Shown: positions 1-9,022 of the stretch, in pieces
Position numbering within the stretch: the stretch's first letter is position 1
How the letters are laid out: each line of letters starts with the position of its first letter
Assembly: GCF_001280085.1 (NCBI RefSeq)
Contig: NZ_LGED01000268.1
Span: forward strand, 1 to 51,338
DNA length: 51,338 nt
Direction: 5' to 3'
Source of the DNA: Saccharothrix sp. NRRL B-16348
Lineage (GTDB): Bacteria; Actinomycetota; Actinomycetes; Mycobacteriales; Pseudonocardiaceae
Notes under the pieces: model-generated
The model's database searches: none
What the model was told of the DNA's origin: nothing
The model's input: only the letters and a program-made list of their open reading frames with translations
Position numbers and translations under genes: made by a program

Positions 1-445
1 GGCGTGGGGTGGGGATGGTTGGGCGGTGGTTGGGGTGGGTGCGGGGACGTGGGGGGTGGTTGGCGGGGGTCCTCATGGTTTAACCGAGGGGTGGTAACAG
101 TGTTTCCGTACATTTTCGGGCGATGACCACCCGATCGTGTCAGTCCGGTCGGCCGTCGGGGTCCGGCGCAGCCCCTCGTTGAGCCGGAGCCCGACGGCGT
201 TTCGTGGACCTGCGGCGGGGACGCTCCAGGGATTGGCGTCCCCTGCCGCAGGTTCCCGTGCGGTCCCTTCGCTCGCGGGGGCAGCGCGGCGACGGGACCT
301 TGCCCGTCCTGCCAGGGCGCGGTTGGCAGGACGGGAATCCAGGGGTGGTGCGGCGGAAGGCAAAGCACAGCGAGGTGATGTGAGAAATGACTGGTCAGAC
401 GGTGTGTGGTCACGCGTGCTCAGGGCACACGGGTCCCGTCGTACC
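1..445. other. Non-coding region with strong hairpins
   Basis: No convincing gene is seen here. The first 70 bases are G-rich on the plus strand. A hairpin at 209-252 pairs CCTGCGGC/GCCGCAGG and GGGGACGC/GCGTCCCC around an 11-nt loop with a single bulged base. A second perfect 12-bp hairpin lies at 303-335. GGTCCC (about 259-264) and GGGACC (about 295-300) could pair between them. The segment is downstream of the minus-strand secreted-protein gene, so the hairpins may form its terminator or 3' RNA structure. Confidence 0.5.
303..335 (-). terminator. Perfect 12-bp hairpin, possible terminator
   Basis: Arms CCCGTCCTGCCA (303-314) and TGGCAGGACGGG (324-335) pair perfectly around a 9-nt loop. 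It lies about 110 nt past the stop of the minus-strand gene ending at 446. There is no U-tract, which is usual for high-GC actinobacterial terminators. Confidence 0.45.
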
Positions 446-1372
446 TCAGTCGGGTGACGTGCTGGGCAGCCCTGGAACGCTGCCCGGGGACCGGCCGTCG
501 TCCCGCCGCTCGGCCGACCAAGCGGCCAGCGGCTTCAGGTTCGACTGACCGGTCAACGACGCGATCACGCCGCCCCGGTGGCCACCGCCGCCGCTGTCCG
601 CGCTGCCCGAGGACGCCGTCGGCGCGCTGGGCGCGGGCGCCTGCTTCGGGGTCGGCGCGGGAGCGCTCGGCTCCGGCACCTCCCACAGCACCTCGGCGTC
701 CGAGGTGACCTGGGAGACGGCCGGTGCCGGCAGGCTGGTCGGTGCGAACAGGACGGTCGCGCGGGCCGGCACGGCGACGGGAACGGGCTGCGGCGCCGGT
801 GCGGACACCTGCACGGCCGCGCGAGCGGCCTTCTCGGCCACCTTCGCCTCGTACAGCGCGGCGGGCATGGTGTTCGACGCCGTGCCCGAGTGGCTGTACC
901 CGCTCGAATAGCCGCCCGAGTAGCTGAGGCCGCCGGTGTCCGAGGACGACGAGGACGACCCGGGAGTCGGGTACGGCTCCTGGTAGCGGTCGGCTTCCGG
1001 TTCCGCCGGGTCGGACGTCACGGCGAGCGGGCGGGAGGCGACGGTGGCGTAGTCGACCGCGAACAGCTCCGCCCCGCCGACCGACGGTGACTCGTACGGC
1101 TGGGGCGCGACCCCGACGCTCGCGTACGGCGCCACGTCGGCAGGCACGGCCTCGGCGAGCAGGTCGGCCGCTGCCGTCTGCTCGCCGAGCGCCACGGTCA
1201 CCGGGTCGGCCACGTTCACCGAGTCGAGGGACTTCGCCACCTCGTCCGAGTGGTCTTCGTCGGCTCCCGCGACCCCGGCGCACACGAACCACGCCGCCGC
1301 CGCGAACCCGCTGACCGCGAGCGTCCGGAGCAGCACCGATCCACCCCGGCGCACCGCGTTGGGAGCTGCCAC
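446..1372 (-). CDS. Secreted Ser/Gly/Pro-rich protein of unknown function
   Basis: I do not recognise a family in this 308-aa protein. The N-terminus has arginines, a hydrophobic stretch (LAVSGFAAAAWFVCAGVAGA, about residues 19-38) and an Ala-x-Ala-like cleavage region before an acidic mature start (DEDHSDE). This looks like a Sec signal peptide. The mature part is low-complexity, with a Ser/Gly/Tyr-rich section around residues 165-190, then Ala/Pro/Val-rich sequence and a Gly/Ser tract, and few cysteines. It is probably an extracellular or wall-exposed disordered protein. The start is GTG at 1372. An in-frame GTG at 1354 would still leave a signal peptide. Confidence 0.65.
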   Translation of the reverse strand: MAAPNAVRRGGSVLLRTLAVSGFAAAAWFVCAGVAGADEDHSDEVAKSLDSVNVADPVTVALGEQTAAADLLAEAVPADVAPYASVGVAPQPYESPSVGGAELFAVDYATVASRPLAVTSDPAEPEADRYQEPYPTPGSSSSSSDTGGLSYSGGYSSGYSHSGTASNTMPAALYEAKVAEKAARAAVQVSAPAPQPVPVAVPARATVLFAPTSLPAPAVSQVTSDAEVLWEVPEPSAPAPTPKQAPAPSAPTASSGSADSGGGGHRGGVIASLTGQSNLKPLAAWSAERRDDGRSPGSVPGLPSTSPD

Positions 1373-1705
1373 TGTGGATCACCACCGTTCCGGGTGAGGC
1401 GAACGGGACGGACCGTTCGAGGTCGACGTTCTGCTATGTCTAGCACTGGGAACCGCATTTTCGAACGTTCTGGCGCCGAACCCACTCGGAAGGGCGGTGC
1501 GGTGCGGCTGTCCGTGTTCGTCCACCCGTCCGTGAACACAGTCCGTCGTGTCCACCTGATGGTGTGATGGCGCTAATTGTCCCTTGTGGACGCCTGCCCG
1601 TGTCCGGTGTGGACCGCCGCTGGACGCCTGACCGGCGGCTTCGGTACCCCTGGTCCAAATCACCCACATGGGCGACACTCAAATAGGTGACGAGCGGTCG
1701 CACGG
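1373..1705. other. Intergenic region, no gene seen
   Basis: This 333-bp gap separates the secreted-protein gene from the CHAT operon end. It contains the palindrome GAACGTTC (about 1464-1471), an inverted repeat GTGTTC (1514-1519)/GAACAC (1534-1539), and two similar copies of TGGACGCCTG around 1588 and 1621. No convincing terminator or coding sequence was found. Confidence 0.4.
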
Positions 1706-2599
1706 TCACCCCGCGCCAACGCAGACGAAGCCCAGGTCACCGTGCCGGACCTGCGCGTCCGCAAGCGCTTGCGCCGGCTGGGCCAGGTTCGCGTGCAGGT
1801 CCACCACCAGGTCGACCACCCGGTCGTCCGGCACCTCCCGCACGCTTTCCACGACCACCCGCGCGCCACGCCGCAGAAAGACCCGCGACAAACCCGACCC
1901 GCACCCCGAAAGCACCACGACCGAAGGCGCGCGCGCCAAGCCGTCGAGATCGTGCCCGTGCAACGGCCCGTCCTCCAATTGCAGATACGAAAACAATTCG
2001 TCTTGCCGCACGCCCAAAGCCGCGATGTGCACGACGTCCGCATCCACCATTTCCCGCAACACATCGTCCACTGTGGACCGGACCAGTCCGCCGTGCGCCC
2101 GCCGCAACGTCTCGACCTCCCGACGCGCGTGCGGGCGCGACGGCCCCGCCACCCAGAGGCGGTTCGCCAGTGCCAACGGCCGGGTGGCGGCCCGGAACCA
2201 GCAACCCACCGACGGCGCCACCGACACCGCCCGCCCCCGTGCCGACGGCAGCGCGCCCCACGGCACCCGCGCCACCTCGGGACTCGGCACCACCACCAGC
2301 GGACGGTCGCCTGCCGGCCGCAGGAGGTAGTCCAACCCGGCCACCGCGTCCGGCGACGGCAGCGAGCGGACGTGCCGCGCCACGGTCCGGGCCTCGCCGA
2401 AGTCGTGCAGCCTGACCCGCCGCCCGGCGACGGACACGCCGACCAACCGCTCCCGGTGGCTGATGAAGACCAGCAGCGCCCGGTCGCCCAACGCGTCCAC
2501 CACGTCGTTCAGCGGCACGGCCGGTCGCCCCACCGCCGCCGAGCGCGACAGCGCGCGGACCTCCCGCTCCAGCCTCGCCATCCGGTCCCGGTCGATCAT
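1706..2599 (-). CDS. CHAT-domain protein, apparently lacking the catalytic His
   Basis: This 297-aa protein ends in a CHAT (caspase-HetF-associated with TPRs) fold. The Cys side is clear: VVLSGCGSG, Cys233, matches the usual LSACxTG. The upstream motif that normally reads H-x-A-x-H-G is VHIAALG here, so the position of the catalytic His carries Leu195. A C-terminal segment (FLRRGARVVVESVREVPDD) resembles the usual end of the CHAT core. No TPRs are present, so it is short for the family. The start ATG at 2599 overlaps the preceding stop (ATGA), making it the third gene of a sigma factor-small protein-CHAT operon. Either the protease is inactive or the fold has been repurposed. The domain call is fairly sure; the function is unknown. 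Confidence 0.75.
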   Translation of the reverse strand: MIDRDRMARLEREVRALSRSAAVGRPAVPLNDVVDALGDRALLVFISHRERLVGVSVAGRRVRLHDFGEARTVARHVRSLPSPDAVAGLDYLLRPAGDRPLVVVPSPEVARVPWGALPSARGRAVSVAPSVGCWFRAATRPLALANRLWVAGPSRPHARREVETLRRAHGGLVRSTVDDVLREMVDADVVHIAALGVRQDELFSYLQLEDGPLHGHDLDGLARAPSVVVLSGCGSGLSRVFLRRGARVVVESVREVPDDRVVDLVVDLHANLAQPAQALADAQVRHGDLGFVCVGAG

Positions 2600-3024
2600 G
2601 CGACGAACCACGGCGTGACGTGATCGCGGCCCGACGCGTCCGCGCCGCGCAGCACGAACCTGACCGGTCCGAACGGCACCCGTTCGACGTGGAACCGGCC
2701 CGCCGCCACCGCCGCCGTCACCTGACCGCCCGGCCACCGGGCGACCACGGACGTCCCGGCCCGAGCGGGCCCGGTGACCTCCCAGCCGCCGACGACCGGG
2801 TCGAACCGAAGGTCGAGCCCGGTGAACGCCAACTCCCGCGGGCGACCGGGAGCGTGGACCGAGTCGGACAGCAACCGCATGGTGATCATGTCGGAGGAGG
2901 AACGTTCGACCAGGGCGGACCGCGCCCGAACGGCCACGGACTCCGGCGTCGGGTCGAGGTCGTCCACCAGCAGCGCGAGGGCGTCGAGCAGGGCACGGTC
3001 CGACGCCACCTTGAGCCCGATCAT
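2596..3024 (-). CDS. Small beta-rich protein in sigma factor/CHAT operon
   Basis: This is a 142-aa protein with no signal peptide or TM segment. The N-terminal half is helical and acidic (ALLDALALLVDDLDPTPESV). The C-terminal half, from about residue 65, alternates short hydrophobic strands and glycines (LAFTGLDLRF, WEVTGPARAG, FHVERVPFGPVRFVLRG), which suggests a beta-sandwich such as a carboxypeptidase-regulatory-like fold. It overlaps the sigma gene upstream and the CHAT gene downstream, each by ATGA, so the three are probably translationally coupled. The same order of sigma factor, small protein and CHAT protein is common in Actinobacteria. Its role is not known to me; an adaptor or anti-sigma partner is a guess. 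Confidence 0.7.
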   Translation of the reverse strand: MIGLKVASDRALLDALALLVDDLDPTPESVAVRARSALVERSSSDMITMRLLSDSVHAPGRPRELAFTGLDLRFDPVVGGWEVTGPARAGTSVVARWPGGQVTAAVAAGRFHVERVPFGPVRFVLRGADASGRDHVTPWFVA

Positions 3025-3575
3025 CGGCCCACCTCGACGCCGAGACGGCGGCGCAGCACGGCCAGGCACCGGCCGCGGGTGGCGCCGAGGCTGTTGACCG
3101 GGATGCCGACCGCCTCGGCGACCTGCGTGAACGACAGTTCCGGCGCGAACGCGGCCAGCCGCAGGATCTCCCGGCAGCGGTCGGTCAACGTCGCGTACGC
3201 GCGCCACAGCCCGGCGTCACGGGCCAGCGCGCGTTCCTCCGGCGTCGGCCCGTCGTCGGCCGCTTCCCACAGGTCGAGCGGCACCTCCCGGCCGCGCAGC
3301 CGCAGCACGGTCAGCGTCTCGCGCCGGGTGGTCGTGACCAGCCACGCGCCCAGCCGCTCGGGGCGTCGGATGCGGGACAGGTTCTCGGCCAGCGCGAGCC
3401 AGGTGGCCTGGCAGACGTCGGCCGCGTCCTCCCGGCTCAGCCGGTGCGACCGCGGCACGGCCCACACCAGGCGCGCGTACCGGCGGACGATCTCGTGCCA
3501 CGCGGCGGTGTCGCCGCGGTCGGCGTCGATGAGCAGCTCAGTGTTGTCCCGATCTCGCATGCTCCTTGAGAGCAC
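3021..3575 (-). CDS. ECF-type sigma-70 family factor
   Basis: This 184-aa protein has a sigma-70 region 2 (DAADVCQATWLALAENL, with the following RRPERLGAWLVTTTRRE helix) and a region 4 helix-turn-helix near the C-terminus (LSFTQVAEAVGIPVNSLGAT followed by RGRCLAVLRRRL). This is the standard two-domain ECF layout. The start is uncertain. GTG at 3575 is used here. ATG at 3560 is also possible, although AAGGAG is only 1 nt from it, too close for normal initiation. It heads the operon with the small protein and the CHAT protein. No anti-sigma gene with a zinc-binding or TM domain is visible, so control may act through the downstream products. Confidence 0.85.
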   Translation of the reverse strand: MLSRSMRDRDNTELLIDADRGDTAAWHEIVRRYARLVWAVPRSHRLSREDAADVCQATWLALAENLSRIRRPERLGAWLVTTTRRETLTVLRLRGREVPLDLWEAADDGPTPEERALARDAGLWRAYATLTDRCREILRLAAFAPELSFTQVAEAVGIPVNSLGATRGRCLAVLRRRLGVEVGR

Positions 3576-3648
3576 CCGTTCTGACCTGGGGATACCGGTG
3601 CCGCACGATGGTGTGGACGGCGGAACCGGCGATCGTTCCCGTGCGTCG

Positions 3649-5820
3649 CTACTCGGTTCGCAGGCTGGCCGGGCGGATCGCCGAGCGCAGTGCGGGCAAC
3701 GTGCACAGCGACACCACGAGCACGACGACCGCCGCGGCGGCGACCGTGGTGGCGATCTCGGTCCAGTCGACCCGGAACCGCCCGGACGGCGCGACGAGCC
3801 ACGCCGTGCCGAGCCCGATCGGGATCGCCAGGCCGATGCCGACGGCCGCGGGTATCGCCGACTGCCACAGCGCGGACACCGCGAGGACCTTCGGCGGCAC
3901 GCCGTTCGCGGCCAGCACCGCGGTGGGGCGGCGGCGTTCCCAGACCTGGTCGACGGCCGCCGCCGCGAGGCCGATCACGGCCAGCAGGGTGAGCAGCACC
4001 GAGCCGCCGATGACGCCGCTGCGCAGGGACGCGAACAGCTCGACCTGCCCGGCCTCGAACTGGCGGCGCAGCGTGACGCCCCGGTCGGCGCGCCCGGTGG
4101 CGGCGAGCAGGCGGTCGCCGAACGACTCGTCCGGGTCGCCGCGCACGACCAGCTCGGTCGGCGGCACGGAGGCCAGCACGGGATCGGCGCCGCCCGCCAC
4201 GACCAGCCCCCACAGGTCGCCGTTCGCCTTCTTGTGCTGCGGCACGACCCAGTCCTGCCCGTTGATCTTGAGCTTGGTGCCGGGGGCCGGCGCCGAACCG
4301 ACCAGGTACGCGGAGCCGTTCACGCAGTCGTCGACGTCGAGGCGTTCGGCGATCTCGACGCAGTCGGTGCTGGTGACGAGGCCGCCGCGGAAGGGGTGCA
4401 CCCGGACCTCGCTGACCTGGCGCACGCCACCGACCAGCGCGATCGCCTCTTCCAGCGACCGGACCTCGGCGCGCGGCGGCAGGTCGAGCACCCAGCGGTC
4501 CGGGGTGTCGGACGGTGGCGCGGCGGTGAACTGGGCCGCCACGCCCAGCAGCACCTGCAACGTCAACGAGCCCGTCAACACGACGACGACACCGGACAGC
4601 ACGCGTGGTGTGCCCGCGTCGAAGCGGAGGGTCCGCAGGGCGAGCAGCGGCGCGATGCCGTCCGGTTCGAGGCGGTGGGCGACCTTGCCGACCAGCCACG
4701 GCAGCACCGCGCCCGTGCCCGCGAGGACCAGCGCGATGCCGAGGCCGAGCCCGACGGCCAGCCGCGCGTCGGCCATGACCTGCCAGTAGCCGCCGATCGC
4801 CGAGATCACCACGATCAGCGCCGCACCCGCGCCGATCAGCCCGAACCGCCACCCCGCCCGGTGCCGGGGCAGTTCGACGGCGCGGGACAGACCGAGCGGG
4901 CCGACGTCCTCCGTGCGCAGGGCGAGCAGCGCCGACAGGACGGCGACCACCGGCACGCCCAACGCGATCAGCGCGCCGAGCAGCGGGTCGGGCAGCAGGT
5001 CGGTCGGGAAGAAGCCGACGCCCTCGACCTCGATGAACCGGGCGAGGGGCCGTGCGGCGAAGAACAGCGCCACGCCGACGAACAGCCCGAGCACCGCCCC
5101 GGTCAGCGTCTCGCCGCTGGCGATCCAGCGGATCTGGGTGCGGGACGCGCCGACCAGCCGGATCGCGGCCAGCCGCTGCGCCCGGCCGGTCGCGCCGAGG
5201 CGGGTGGCGACCAGGACGAAGATGCCGAGCGGCACGAGCAGGGCGCTGATCGCGGCGACCATCAGCAGCCGGTAGATCGGCAGCAGGGTGGCCGGCGGCC
5301 GGCCGCTGCCGAAGCCCGCGGCGGGGTGGGCGCTGTCGTGGTGGGCTTCGGGCAGGCCCGCGTAGAAGATCAGGGACTTCGGCCGGGGCAGGCCCGCGTC
5401 GGCGATCACGCCGATCACGCTCTCCGGGAACCGGGCGCGGACCGAGTCCTCGGTGCGCATCAGGTCGAGCAGTTCGGGTGAGACGACCAGCTCGCCCGGG
5501 CCCGGGATGCGGCCGACGCCGGGCGGCGCGGGCGCGTCGGGCGCGGTGGCGGCGAGTTCCACGCCGGTGATGAGCCGCCCTTGCCAGGAAACGCTGACGT
5601 GGCGGGCTTTCAGCTTCGCGTCGCCCGGCGTCGAGTCGACCGACGCGGCCTGGACGCGATGCGACTTGGCCTCCCGCGCCGGGCCGATCGAGGCGGCCAG
5701 CAGCAGCACGGTGACGCCGAGGCCGACGCCCGCGGCGGTGAGCGCCAACCTGGCCCAGGACGTCCGGCTGCCCCCGACGGCCAGCCGGATGCCGAGGACC
5801 AGGTCGTCGGCCCACCTCAT
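3649..5820 (-). CDS. FtsX-type ABC permease, without adjacent ATPase
   Basis: This 723-aa membrane protein has an N-terminal TM (LALTAAGVGLGVTVLLLAASI, about residues 20-40), an extracytoplasmic segment, and two FtsX/MacB-type core blocks. Typical features are the LVATRLGATGRAQRLAAIRLVGAS loop and a final set of helices preceding IRPASLRTE. Its N-terminus closely parallels the neighbouring permease (GIRLAVGGSRTSWARLALTA against GVRLALGGGRTSWVRLALTG), so the two are paralogues. It has its own start and is separated from the PadR-ATPase-permease operon by 179 bp with a hairpin. No ATPase lies next to it, so it may share the neighbour's ATPase. Substrate unknown. ATG at 5820 is chosen because it matches the paralogue's N-terminus. 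Confidence 0.85.
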   Translation of the reverse strand: MRWADDLVLGIRLAVGGSRTSWARLALTAAGVGLGVTVLLLAASIGPAREAKSHRVQAASVDSTPGDAKLKARHVSVSWQGRLITGVELAATAPDAPAPPGVGRIPGPGELVVSPELLDLMRTEDSVRARFPESVIGVIADAGLPRPKSLIFYAGLPEAHHDSAHPAAGFGSGRPPATLLPIYRLLMVAAISALLVPLGIFVLVATRLGATGRAQRLAAIRLVGASRTQIRWIASGETLTGAVLGLFVGVALFFAARPLARFIEVEGVGFFPTDLLPDPLLGALIALGVPVVAVLSALLALRTEDVGPLGLSRAVELPRHRAGWRFGLIGAGAALIVVISAIGGYWQVMADARLAVGLGLGIALVLAGTGAVLPWLVGKVAHRLEPDGIAPLLALRTLRFDAGTPRVLSGVVVVLTGSLTLQVLLGVAAQFTAAPPSDTPDRWVLDLPPRAEVRSLEEAIALVGGVRQVSEVRVHPFRGGLVTSTDCVEIAERLDVDDCVNGSAYLVGSAPAPGTKLKINGQDWVVPQHKKANGDLWGLVVAGGADPVLASVPPTELVVRGDPDESFGDRLLAATGRADRGVTLRRQFEAGQVELFASLRSGVIGGSVLLTLLAVIGLAAAAVDQVWERRRPTAVLAANGVPPKVLAVSALWQSAIPAAVGIGLAIPIGLGTAWLVAPSGRFRVDWTEIATTVAAAAVVVLVVSLCTLPALRSAIRPASLRTE

Positions 5821-5946
5821 CGGAGCACGCCCTGGGCGTTCCGGCCGCCCGCGCGGGCGACGTGGTGGGGATCGTGTGGAAGTGGGGTCACATCTACTCA
5901 GACGTCTCGGAGTGCTCGGACGTGGCTTCGGCGTGCCGAGTGAGAT

Positions 5947-5989
5947 GACGTCGCCGACCCCGGCATGGGTGGCCGGGGGCGGCGACGTC
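5947..5989 (-). terminator. Hairpin terminator after permease operon
   Basis: Arms GACGTCGCC (5947-5955) and GGCGACGTC (5981-5989) pair perfectly. An inner CCCCGGC/GCCGGGG pair extends the stem. It starts 11 nt after the stop of the minus-strand permease at 6000 and separates that operon from the second permease. Confidence 0.7.
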
Positions 5990-5999
5990 CGCCTCGGAC

Positions 6000-8300
6000 C
6001 TACTCGGAACGCAGGCCGAGGGCGCCGGTGGCCCGTCGCAGGGACGGCAGCGACAGCAGCGTCACGACCACGACCATCAGGGCCGCCGCGCCGCTGAGCA
6101 CCCCGATGCCCGCCCAGTCGAGCACGATCGGCTGGGAGATGATCCGCAGCAGCAGGGCCGCCAGACCGCCGCCGACACCCACGGCCACGACCAGCGCCAG
6201 CAGCAGCGGCACGGCGTTCTGCCAGAGCAGGGAGCGGCCCAGCGCGCCACGCGGCACGCCGCTCGCCGCCAGCACGGCCAGTGGCCGCCTGCGTTCGCGG
6301 ACCTGCTCCAGGGCCAGCACGAGCAGGCTCGCGCCCGCCAGCAGCAACGTGATCAGCGAACCGGCCAGCAGCGCCTGCCGGATGCTCTGGAACTCCTTCA
6401 CCCGGTCGGCCACGTCGACCTCGCCGAAGTACGCCGTGTGGGCGCGCCACGTCAGCGGGGCGAGTGCGTTGCGGACGTGCTCGGCGATGTCCGGCCGGTC
6501 CGGGTCCACCTTCACGTGCACGCTGGAGCTGTCGAGGTCGACGGGCAGGTCCCGCGCCGCCGCCGGGGTGACCAGCAGGCCCGTCCGGAACAGGGACGTG
6601 TCGTCGTCGGGCGGCGGGACGTCGGTGAACGCCGGCACCGTCCACTGTGGATGGCCCTGGCCCTCCTCCGCGGAGTTCAGCAGCACCGAGATCTGTTGGC
6701 CTGCTTCGAGTTTCGCGTCGTCGGAACGGCGCGGCCCGGCGGCGAGGTAGAAGACGTTGCCGTCCTGGCAGTTCGGCAGCACCGCCAGCGTCCGGAACGC
6801 GTCACAGGTGCCGACCGTCGCCATGTGGTACTCGTCATCGCCCGCCCTGAGGGTCACGCCCCGCATCGGGTGCACCTCGCGCACGCCGGCCGTCCGTGCC
6901 AGCAGGGCGGCGATCTGCTCGGCCTCCTGGGGCGACGAGTCCTGCAGCCCGACCACGATCCGGCCCTTGTCCGCCTCCGGCGTCGGCCGGTCCACGATCC
7001 TGGTCTCCGCGCTGGCCATCACCGACTGCAAGGCGATCCCGCCCGCCAGGACCACGGCCACACCGCCGACGACGCGCGCCGCCGTGCCGCTCTCCAGCTG
7101 GAGCCTGCGGATCGCCAGCTGCCACGACGGCGCGCCGCCGCGCAGCCTGCCGACCGAGCGCTCGACCACCCACGGCAGCAGCACCGGGATGCCCAGCAGG
7201 AGCAGGATGATCCCGCCGATCACGATCTTGTCGGACCCCTGGACCTGCTCGCCGCCGAACGCGCCCGCCTGGGTGAGCAGCGCCAGCGCGCCGAGCACGA
7301 TCGGCACCACGCGCCACCACAGCACCCGCCGCACCGGCTTCGTCCGGCGCACCACGCCCAGCGGCTCGACCACCGTGCGGCGCATCGCGACCACCGACGT
7401 GACCACGGCCAGGACCGGCACCAGCACCACGATCAGCACCGCCGACGTCAGCGACGGGGTCAGGTCGCTGACGAACACGCTGATCCCCAGCAGCGCGATC
7501 TCCTCGACGAACAGGCGTGCGCCGAAGAACAGCGCCGCGCCGACGACCAGGCCGACGGACGCGCCGAGCAGCGCCTCGCCCGCCGCGATCCGGCGCACGC
7601 GCTGCGCACCCGCGCCGACCAGCCGCAACGCCGCCAGCCTCCGGTCCCGCTCGGCGCCCGCCAACCGGGTGCTGACGCCCACGAACACCAGCACCGGGAA
7701 CAGCAGCGCGACCGACCCCACCATGATCAGCAGGAGCAGCACGGGTTCGAGGACGCGCTCGCTCACCTGGCCGCCGTAGCTCGTGATCGCGTTGAGGCCG
7801 TCCTCGGCCAGGGTCGCGTCACCGGCGTAGAACACCAGGTCGTTCGGCGCGTTCAGGCCGGCCTGGCCGATGGTGCCGATCACGCGCTGCGGGAACCGCT
7901 CCCGGAGCAGCCCGCCTTCCGGTGACGCCAGGAGTTCCGCCAACGCGGGCGACAGGAAGACCTCGCCGTCGCCGGGCACCCTCGACAGGCCCGGTGGCAC
8001 CGGCGCGTCCGGTCCCGTGCCGCGGACGAACCGCCCGACGATCGACTGGCCGCGGTAGTCGCTGTCCCAGAACATCGCGTAGAGCACGTCGCCCGACGGC
8101 GTCTCCGAGAGGACCGGTTCGGCCGCGGCCTGGCGCTCGGCGCGTTCGGACAGCACGGTCGTCGCCGACGACGCGGCCAGCAGCACGGCCACCCCGATGC
8201 CGATGCCCGCGCCGGTCAGCGCGAGCCGCACCCAGGACGTGCGCCCGCCGCCCAGCGCCAGCCGGACGCCGAGCGCGAGGTCGGAGAACCACAGCCTCAC
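6000..8300 (-). CDS. FtsX-type ABC transporter permease
   Basis: This 766-aa permease has an N-terminal TM (residues about 20-42), a large extracytoplasmic domain, a first FtsX-like helical bundle around residues 240-400, a second extracytoplasmic part and a C-terminal bundle starting near residue 640 (RRPLAVLAASGVPRGALGRS). It is the membrane partner of the ATPase encoded just upstream. The GTG start at 8300 overlaps the ATPase stop (GTGA), which indicates translational coupling. Such PadR-controlled ATPase/FtsX pairs usually export or sense amphiphiles or peptide antibiotics. The substrate here cannot be read from sequence. Confidence 0.9.
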   Translation of the reverse strand: MRLWFSDLALGVRLALGGGRTSWVRLALTGAGIGIGVAVLLAASSATTVLSERAERQAAAEPVLSETPSGDVLYAMFWDSDYRGQSIVGRFVRGTGPDAPVPPGLSRVPGDGEVFLSPALAELLASPEGGLLRERFPQRVIGTIGQAGLNAPNDLVFYAGDATLAEDGLNAITSYGGQVSERVLEPVLLLLIMVGSVALLFPVLVFVGVSTRLAGAERDRRLAALRLVGAGAQRVRRIAAGEALLGASVGLVVGAALFFGARLFVEEIALLGISVFVSDLTPSLTSAVLIVVLVPVLAVVTSVVAMRRTVVEPLGVVRRTKPVRRVLWWRVVPIVLGALALLTQAGAFGGEQVQGSDKIVIGGIILLLLGIPVLLPWVVERSVGRLRGGAPSWQLAIRRLQLESGTAARVVGGVAVVLAGGIALQSVMASAETRIVDRPTPEADKGRIVVGLQDSSPQEAEQIAALLARTAGVREVHPMRGVTLRAGDDEYHMATVGTCDAFRTLAVLPNCQDGNVFYLAAGPRRSDDAKLEAGQQISVLLNSAEEGQGHPQWTVPAFTDVPPPDDDTSLFRTGLLVTPAAARDLPVDLDSSSVHVKVDPDRPDIAEHVRNALAPLTWRAHTAYFGEVDVADRVKEFQSIRQALLAGSLITLLLAGASLLVLALEQVRERRRPLAVLAASGVPRGALGRSLLWQNAVPLLLALVVAVGVGGGLAALLLRIISQPIVLDWAGIGVLSGAAALMVVVVTLLSLPSLRRATGALGLRSE

Positions 8301-9022
8301 GTGACCGGCTCCATCTCGCGGGACTTGCCGTCGCGCACCACGACCTCGCGGTCGGAGTAGGCGGCCACCCGCGGCTCGTGCGTCACCAGCACCACCGCCG
8401 CGTTGGTCTCCTTCGCCGCCGTCACCAGCAGCTGCATCACGCGTTCGCCGTTGAGCGAGTCGAGCGCGCCCGTCGGCTCGTCGGCGAACACCACGCGCGG
8501 TCCCGTGACGAGGGCGCGGGCGACGGCGACCCGCTGGCCCTGGCCGCCGGACGTCTCGCCGGGGCGCTTGTCCGCGACGTCGGCGACCTCCAGCCGCTCC
8601 AGCCACTCGCGGGCGCGCGACTCGGCTTCCTTGCGCTTCACCGAACCGAGCCGCAGCGGCAGCGCCACGTTCTCCAGGCAGCTCAGCTCCGGCACCAGCT
8701 GGCCGAACTGGAACACGAAGCCGAAGTCGGTGCGCCGCAACTCGCTGCGCGCGCCGTCGCCCATCGCGCTGAGCTCCACGTCGCGGTAGCGCACGGTGCC
8801 CTTGTCGGGCGTGAGGATGCCGGCCAGGCAGTGCAGCAGGGTGGACTTGCCGGAGCCGGACGGACCCATCACGGCCACCACCTCCCCCGCGCGCACGCCC
8901 AGGCCGGCGCCGTCCAGCGCGGGCGTGGGGCCGAACGACTTGTGCAGGTCGACGGCTTCCAGCAGGACCCTGGTCTGGTCCGGGCCGCTCATCGGGCCGC
9001 TGGTCATCGGGTCGCCGCTCAC
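8297..9022 (-). CDS. ABC transporter ATP-binding protein (LolD/MacB type)
   Basis: This 241-aa ATPase has a full motif set: Walker A GPSGSGKST, Q-loop FQFGQLVPELSC, signature SGGQGQRVAVARAL, Walker B VVFADEPTGALDS and H-switch VTHEP. These are typical of the LolCDE/MacB/FtsX class. The GTG at 9022 overlaps the PadR stop (GTGA). In-frame ATGs at 9007 and 8992 are alternative starts, and none has a strong ribosome binding site. Its permease follows with a second 4-nt overlap, so padR, ATPase and permease form one operon. Confidence 0.93.
   Translation of the reverse strand: MSGDPMTSGPMSGPDQTRVLLEAVDLHKSFGPTPALDGAGLGVRAGEVVAVMGPSGSGKSTLLHCLAGILTPDKGTVRYRDVELSAMGDGARSELRRTDFGFVFQFGQLVPELSCLENVALPLRLGSVKRKEAESRAREWLERLEVADVADKRPGETSGGQGQRVAVARALVTGPRVVFADEPTGALDSLNGERVMQLLVTAAKETNAAVVLVTHEPRVAAYSDREVVVRDGKSREMEPVT

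Noticed and set aside
137..457. Open frame of 106 codons at the window start
   Set aside because: It runs through the hairpins at 209-335, is Arg/Ser/Ala-rich and resembles no protein.
2620..5481. Long plus-strand open frame of 953 codons
   Set aside because: It is antisense to the sigma factor and permease genes, is rich in Arg/Gln/Asp/His as expected from a GC-rich shadow, and shows no domain motifs.
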